Source: Gammaproteobacteria bacterium
GTDB lineage: Bacteria > Pseudomonadota > Gammaproteobacteria > Xanthomonadales > Xanthomonadaceae
Length of the DNA stretch: 18,837 bases
Reading direction: 5' to 3'
NCBI GenBank assembly: GCA_030431185.1
Contig: JAUIJO010000022.1
Span: forward strand, 1 to 18,837
This document shows positions 15,031 to 18,837 of this stretch, piece after piece. The notes beneath the pieces were generated by a model. The model saw only the letters and a list, made by a program, of their open reading frames with translations, did not search any database and had not been told where the DNA came from. The position numbers and the translations under genes were made by a program. Numbering within the stretch: the stretch's first letter is position 1; each line of letters begins with the position of its first letter.

Positions 15031-15088
15031 TGGGGCGGGAATGTCTGGGACGGGAATGTCTGGGACGGGAATGTCTGGGACGGGAATG
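15031..15088. repeat. Tandem 15-mer repeat upstream of tamA
   Basis: Four tandem copies of TGGGACGGGAATGTC. The first (15031-15045) has one change (TGGGGC), the next two (15046-15060, 15061-15075) are identical, and the fourth (15076-15088) merges into the heptamer array. Each 15-mer contains the heptamer GGGAATG. The array sits 43-100 bp before the tamA start codon. Confidence 0.9.
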
Positions 15089-15123
15089 GGGAATGGGGAA
15101 TGGGGAATGGGGAATGGGGAAGG
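15082..15123. repeat. Tandem GGGAATG heptamer repeat
   Basis: Five perfect head-to-tail copies of GGGAATG (15082-15116) and a sixth decayed copy, GGGAAGG (15117-15123). The first copy is shared with the last 15-mer. I associate arrays of this kind with intergenic DNA of Xanthomonadaceae. The copy number could vary by slippage. Confidence 0.92.
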
Positions 15124-15150
15124 GGATCCCGCCCGTACGAGGATGCGAGC

Positions 15151-15320
15151 GGTGAGGGTGCAGGGCCTCACCCCCATGCGCTCGTGCAGGTGGATCGATC
15201 GCCGGGTGGCCGCGCCCCGCCTATGCGCGGAGGCACGCCCGCGTGCTCGCGGTGAGCACCCGCATCGCACCCGTTCCCGCGCGTCATTCCAGCGCTGCGT
15301 GCATCCCGGGGGATGCACGC
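15151..15320. other. Hairpin cluster in the glyS-tamA gap
   Basis: The 344-bp gap between glyS and tamA has no gene that I can see. Besides the repeats it holds three inverted repeats: GGTGAGG/CCTCACC (15151-15157, 15166-15172), GTGCTC/GAGCAC (15243-15248, 15254-15259) and GCGTGCATCC/GGATGCACGC (15297-15306, 15311-15320). The last is a perfect 10-bp stem with loop CGGG, 13 bases after the glyS stop on the minus strand. It lacks a T-run but is well placed to end or protect the glyQS transcript. Confidence 0.5.
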
Positions 15321-15332
15321 GGGCGCATGGGT

Positions 15333-17435
15333 TCAGCCCGAGAGGTGCTCGATCGCCGCCACGCTGCCGAGGCGGTCGCTGAGGCGCTTGAGCAGGGCGA
15401 GCCGGTTCGCACGCACGGCCGGATCCTCGGCATTGACCATCACGCCGTCGAAGAAGGCATCGACCTGCGGACGCAGGCGCGCCAGGTGGGCGAGGACCGT
15501 CGCGTAGTCGCCCTTGGACAAGGCCTGGCCGGTTTCGGCGTAGAGCACTTCCACCGCTTCGGCCAGCGCGCGCTCGGCGGGCTCGTGCAGCAGCGACACG
15601 TAAACCGTGCCTCCCCCGTTGCCTTCGGCCTTCTTGAGGATGTTGCCGATGCGCTTGTTGGCCGCGGCCAGCGCTTCGGCTTCGGGCAGCGAGGCAAAGC
15701 TGCCGATCGCGTCGATGCGCCGGTCGAAGTCGTACAGCGAGGCCGGCCGCTTCTCCGCGACGGCGCTGAAATGTTGCGCCGGGACGCCCTTGTCGGCGTA
15801 GTAGCCACGCAGGCGATCGAGGATGAAGTCGTGGAGCTCCTGCCGCAGTTCTTGCGTGTTGCGCTCGGGATGCGGCTGCACGTCGGTGGGCAACTGCGAC
15901 ACCGCGACGTCCACCAGCGCAGGCAGGTCGACGTCGAAGCCGCTCTCGATGAGCGTGCGCGCCAGGCCCAGCGCGTTGCGACGCAGGGCGAAGGGGTCCT
16001 TGTTCCCGGTCGGCTTGAGCCCGGCGGCGAAACCGCCCGCCAGCGTGTCCAGGCGCTCGGCGATCGCCAGCACCTTGCCCAGCGGCGAGAGCGCGATGTC
16101 GTCGCCGGCGAAGCGCGGACGGTAGGCCTCGTCGATAGCCTCGGCGACCTCGACCGGTTCGCCCGCGGCGACCGCGTAGTAGCGGCCCGCGATGCCCTGC
16201 AGCTCGGGGAACTCGTTGACCATGCGCGACTGCAGGTCGTTCTTGGACAGCGCGGCGGCGCGGCGCGCGGCAGTGGCATCGGCACCGACCGCGGTGGCCA
16301 CGGCCCCGGCCAGCGTCGCCACGCGCGCGGCCTTGTCGGCCACGCTGCCGAGCCTCGCCTGGTAGGTCACGCCTTTCAGGCCTTCGCCCATCGATGCCAG
16401 GCCCTGCTTGAGGTCTTCGAGGAAGAAGAACTTGGCATCGGCGAAGCGCGGCCGGATCACGCGCTCGTAGCCCTTGCGGACCTCGGCCTCGTCGCGGCTC
16501 TCGATGTTGGCGATGCCGACGAAGTGCTCGGTCAGCTTGCCTTCGCCGTCGAGGATCGGGAAGAACTTCTGGTTGGTTTCCATGGTGGTGACCAGCGCTT
16601 CGGCCGGCACCGCGAGGAACTCGTGTTCGAAGCCGCAGGTCACCGCCTTCGGCCACTCGACCAGGCCGTTCACCTCGCCCAGGATGCCCGCGTCGATGCG
16701 GGCGGTCCCGCCCACCGCCTTGGCGGCGGCCTCGACTTCCGCGACGATGCGCGCCTGGCGTTCGTCGGGATCGGCCAGCACCTTGGCGCCGCGCAGGAAC
16801 TCGACGTAGTCGTCGGGCGTGCTGAACCACACCGGCTTGTCGTGCATGAACCGGTGGCCGCGGCTCATGCGGTCGCTGCGCGCGCCCATCAGCTCGGCGT
16901 CGACGACGTCGTTGCCGTGCAGCAGCACCAGCCAGTGCACCGGCCGCGCGAAGCCATGCGGGTGCGCGCCCCAGCGCATCGGCTTGGGGATCGGCATGCC
17001 GGCAACGGCCTCGGCGAGGATCTCCGGCAGCAGGTCCGCGGTGCGCGCGCCGGCCTTCACCGAGCGGTGCACGAAGCGCTCGCCCTTGTTGTCGGTGGTC
17101 CTGTCGAGCTCCTTCCAGCTGACGCCGGCCTTGGCCGCGAACCCTTCCAGCGCGCGGGTCGGCAAGCCATCGGCATCGAGCGCGATGTTGAGGTAGGGAC
17201 CCAGCACTTCGGAGGCCTGGGCGGGCTGTTCGATGGCCACGCCGGGCAGCAGCACGGCGAGGCGGCGGGGCGTATGCAGCGGTTTCGCGCCCGCCGCGTC
17301 GACCTCGATGCCGCGCTTGCCGAGGCCGGAGACCACGCCGTCGAAGAACGCGCGCGCCAGCGTCGGCAGTGCCTTGACCGGCAGCTCCTCGGTGCCGATC
17401 TCCACCAGGAGCGGCTTCATCTCCGTCGCGCTCAT
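15333..17435 (-). CDS. glyS: Glycyl-tRNA synthetase beta subunit
   Basis: 700 residues (E. coli GlyS 689). It is the tRNA-binding subunit of the bacterial alpha2-beta2 glycyl-tRNA synthetase. The N-terminus has the family hallmark LLVEIGTEELPVKAL (residues 9-23), followed by TPRRLAVLLPGV. The middle contains MRWGAHPHGFARPVHWLVLLHG, GHRFMHDKPVWF and MVNEFPELQGIAGRYYA. The C-terminal DALR-type anticodon-binding region ends with FDGVMVNAEDPAVRANRLALLKRL. The ATG at 17435 overlaps the glyQ stop as ATGA, which fits equal production of the two subunits by coupled translation. A second in-frame ATG five codons later (17420) is a less likely start. A 10-bp hairpin follows the stop. Confidence 0.97.
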   Translation of the reverse strand: MSATEMKPLLVEIGTEELPVKALPTLARAFFDGVVSGLGKRGIEVDAAGAKPLHTPRRLAVLLPGVAIEQPAQASEVLGPYLNIALDADGLPTRALEGFAAKAGVSWKELDRTTDNKGERFVHRSVKAGARTADLLPEILAEAVAGMPIPKPMRWGAHPHGFARPVHWLVLLHGNDVVDAELMGARSDRMSRGHRFMHDKPVWFSTPDDYVEFLRGAKVLADPDERQARIVAEVEAAAKAVGGTARIDAGILGEVNGLVEWPKAVTCGFEHEFLAVPAEALVTTMETNQKFFPILDGEGKLTEHFVGIANIESRDEAEVRKGYERVIRPRFADAKFFFLEDLKQGLASMGEGLKGVTYQARLGSVADKAARVATLAGAVATAVGADATAARRAAALSKNDLQSRMVNEFPELQGIAGRYYAVAAGEPVEVAEAIDEAYRPRFAGDDIALSPLGKVLAIAERLDTLAGGFAAGLKPTGNKDPFALRRNALGLARTLIESGFDVDLPALVDVAVSQLPTDVQPHPERNTQELRQELHDFILDRLRGYYADKGVPAQHFSAVAEKRPASLYDFDRRIDAIGSFASLPEAEALAAANKRIGNILKKAEGNGGGTVYVSLLHEPAERALAEAVEVLYAETGQALSKGDYATVLAHLARLRPQVDAFFDGVMVNAEDPAVRANRLALLKRLSDRLGSVAAIEHLSG

Positions 17436-18367
17436 GCCGCCACCTCCGTGTCCGTGCCGGTGCGCTTGACGCCGGGGAAGCCGAGCTTCTCGCGCTGGGC
17501 GAAATAGGCCTGGGCGACGCCCTGCGCGATCTTCCGCACGCGCAGGATGTAGCGCTGGCGTTCGGTGACGCTGATGGCGCGGCGGGCATCGAGCATGTTG
17601 AAGCTGTGGCTGGCCTTGCAGACCTGCTCGTAGGCGGGCAGCGGCAGCTCCAGCTCGATCAGCTTCTGCGCTTCGGCCTCGCAGGCGTCGAAGCGGTGGA
17701 ACAGTTCGGCCACGTCGGCGTGCTCGAAGTTGTAGGTGCTCTGTTCGACCTCGTTCTGGTGGTAGACGTCGCGGTAGGTCACCGGCGTGCCGTCGGGGCC
17801 ATGGGTCCAGACCAGGTCGAACACGTCGTCGACGTTCTGCAGGTACATGCACAGGCGCTCGAGGCCATAGGTGATCTCGCCGAGCACCGGCTTGCATTCG
17901 AGGCCGCCGGCCTGCTGGAAGTACGTGAACTGCGTGACTTCCATGCCGTTGAGCCAGACCTCCCAGCCCAGGCCCCAGGCGCCCAGGGTCGGCGATTCCC
18001 AGTTGTCCTCGACCAGGCGCAGGTCGTGCACCAGCGGATCCACGCCGAGCGCCTTGAGCGAGTCGAAGTACAGCTCGACGATGTTGTCCGGGCTCGGCTT
18101 CATCGCCACCTGGTACTGGTAGTAGCGCTGCAGGCGGTTGGGGTTCTCGCCGTAGCGGCCGTCGGTGGGACGGCGGCAGGGCTGCACGTAGGCGGCGTTC
18201 CACGGCTCCGGTCCCAGCGCGCGCAGGAAGGTCGCGGGATGGAAGGTGCCTGCGCCGACCTCGAGATCGAGCGGCTGGACCAGGGTGCAGCCCTGTTCCG
18301 CCCAGTACGCGTTGAGGCGCTGGATGAGCTGCTGGAAGGTCGGTGCGGCGGACCGTGCGTCGGACAT
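17432..18367 (-). CDS. glyQ: Glycyl-tRNA synthetase alpha subunit
   Basis: 311 residues (E. coli GlyQ 303). It is the class II catalytic subunit that activates glycine with ATP, and it works only with GlyS. Diagnostic stretches are TFQQLIQRLNAYWAEQGC (10-27), LEVGAGTFHPATFLRALGPEPW (35-56), the motif-2 region AYVQPCRRPTDGRYGENPNR (59-78), and ESPTLGAWGLGWEVWLNGME and TYGLERLCMYLQNVD near the active site. The start is the ATG at 18367. The frame is open further upstream, but the extension does not look like the family. A TATACT box (18401-18396) lies about 29 bp upstream, giving a leader of roughly 22 nt that contains a perfect 12-bp palindrome. It is the first gene of the glyQ-glyS pair and divergent from the GspE-like gene. 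Confidence 0.97.
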   Translation of the reverse strand: MSDARSAAPTFQQLIQRLNAYWAEQGCTLVQPLDLEVGAGTFHPATFLRALGPEPWNAAYVQPCRRPTDGRYGENPNRLQRYYQYQVAMKPSPDNIVELYFDSLKALGVDPLVHDLRLVEDNWESPTLGAWGLGWEVWLNGMEVTQFTYFQQAGGLECKPVLGEITYGLERLCMYLQNVDDVFDLVWTHGPDGTPVTYRDVYHQNEVEQSTYNFEHADVAELFHRFDACEAEAQKLIELELPLPAYEQVCKASHSFNMLDARRAISVTERQRYILRVRKIAQGVAQAYFAQREKLGFPGVKRTGTDTEVAA

Positions 18368-18370
18368 GCA

Positions 18371-18382
18371 GACAGGCCTGTC
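18371..18382. promoter_or_regulatory. Perfect palindrome in the glyQ leader
   Basis: GACAGGCCTGTC reads the same on both strands and ends three bases before the glyQ ATG. It includes the only AGG that could serve as a Shine-Dalgarno. It could be a protein-binding operator. As a hairpin it would have almost no loop, so a DNA site is the simpler reading. Confidence 0.35.
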
Positions 18383-18395
18383 GGGAGGGCGCGTT

Positions 18396-18401
18396 AGTAT
18401 A
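18396..18401 (-). promoter_or_regulatory. -10 box of the glyQS promoter
   Basis: The minus strand has TATACT (18401-18396), 5 of 6 to TATAAT, in otherwise very GC-rich DNA. No clear -35 box lies 15-19 bases upstream. The predicted start is near 18389. On the plus strand the overlapping TAGTAT (18395-18400) could be a -10 box for the divergent gene. Confidence 0.5.
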
Positions 18402-18449
18402 GCGGGCCGTCGGGGCATCCCCCGCCCCCGGCGCCGGCCAGGAGGCACG

Positions 18450-18837
18450 ATGAGTCCAGATCCAAGCGTCGGGGAGGCCGACCGCCCCAACCGGCTGCCC
18501 CCCGGACGCCTCACCCTCGACAGCGTCGCCCGGCTGCTGTCCGAAGATGGCCTGATCGGCCCCGAGGACATGCAGCGCGTGCAGTTGCCCAGCGGCGCGC
18601 GCACCGCGACCGACGTCCATCCGCTGGTCCTGCTGGCCGGGCTCAAGCTGGAGTCGCGGCAGTCCCCGGGCGTGGAGCTGTCGCTCGAACGACTGACCCG
18701 CTGGCTGGCCGACGCCACCGGCCGGCGCTACCTGCGCATCGATCCGACCCGCATCGACGTGCCCGCCGCCACGGCGGTCATGTCGCACGCCTATGCGCGC
18801 CGGCACCGCATCCTGCCGATCGCGGTGGACGCCGGGC
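18450..18837 (+). CDS. GspE/PulE-family ATPase, N-terminal part (cut by window end)
   Basis: 129 codons are visible and the frame is still open at the window edge. The ATG at 18450 follows a perfect AGGAGG (18440-18445) by four bases. Residues 1-20 are a Pro-rich lead. LTLDSVARLLSEDGLIGPEDMQRVQ (about 21-45) looks like the start of an MshEN/GspE-N-type domain. YLRIDPTRIDVPAATAVMSHAYARRHRILPIAV (about 94-126) closely matches the segment that precedes the nucleotide-binding part in type II secretion and type IV pilus assembly ATPases. The Walker motifs would lie beyond the window, so ATPase activity is inferred from the N-terminal similarity only. It may power secretion or pilus assembly, or be a stand-alone member. 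It is divergent from glyQ. Confidence 0.75.
   Translation, partial: MSPDPSVGEADRPNRLPPGRLTLDSVARLLSEDGLIGPEDMQRVQLPSGARTATDVHPLVLLAGLKLESRQSPGVELSLERLTRWLADATGRRYLRIDPTRIDVPAATAVMSHAYARRHRILPIAVDAG

Noticed and set aside
14989..15330. Open frame upstream of tamA that would read the repeats as VPDIP pentapeptides
   Set aside because: The 15-mer is a multiple of three, so the frame stays open by default. The tamA signal peptide starts cleanly at 14988 and the upstream part runs antisense through glyS.
15243..17507. 754-codon plus-strand frame opposite glyS
   Set aside because: It is a shadow of glyS, with composition rich in His, Gln, Arg and Gly and no motif.

Overview
The window looks like a chromosomal segment from a high-GC gammaproteobacterium, most likely Xanthomonadaceae/Lysobacteraceae (Lysobacter or Luteimonas-like). 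This is inferred from the bioH-bioC order, the TamA/TamB pair, a bacterial alpha2-beta2 glycyl-tRNA synthetase beside a GspE-like ATPase, very high third-position GC, and short GGGAATG tandem repeats of a kind I associate with this family. No genus can be fixed without a search. I see no prophage, insertion sequence, CRISPR array, rRNA or tRNA gene.

Layout. Positions 31-1808 (+): the end of a biotin operon, bioH and bioC, overlapping by ATGA. Positions 1897-2895 (+): a ten-helix EamA/EmrE-type exporter. Positions 2986-3624 (+): an unrecognised exported protein. Positions 3647-5084 (-): a two-gene unit, a PLP-dependent threonine/serine dehydratase-like enzyme followed by a small NTF2/SnoaL-fold protein. 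Positions 5334-5897 (+): a Tyr/Gly-rich lipoprotein whose start codon lies inside a 9-bp inverted repeat. Positions 5898-6599: a 700-bp non-coding region holding a plus-strand terminator and, on the minus strand, a strong sigma-54 promoter followed 114 nt later by an intrinsic terminator. That arrangement is a candidate small RNA gene. Positions 6600-8489 (+): mnmG. Positions 8556-14988 (-): tamA-tamB-SIMPL, a tight outer-membrane biogenesis operon with a compound tandem repeat directly upstream. Positions 15333-18367 (-): glyQ-glyS, overlapping by ATGA. Positions 18450-18837 (+): the start of a GspE/PulE-family ATPase, cut by the window edge.

How the genes work together. BioC methylates malonyl-ACP so that it can enter fatty-acid synthesis as a disguised primer, and BioH removes the methyl group from pimeloyl-ACP. 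TamA (outer-membrane barrel) and TamB (inner-membrane-anchored, periplasm-spanning) form the TAM complex, and a periplasmic SIMPL protein is made from the same apparent transcript. GlyQ and GlyS are the two subunits of one synthetase.

Most of the window is ordinary housekeeping DNA. The least expected signal is the sigma-54 promoter plus terminator at 6251-6390, with a 27-bp imperfect palindrome centred about 120 bp upstream of the predicted start, where an enhancer-binding activator would be expected to sit. Other points worth a look are the start-codon hairpin at 5298-5336, the repeats in front of tamA, and two minus-strand genes with a TANNNT box exactly 6 nt before the ATG, suggesting leaderless transcripts.
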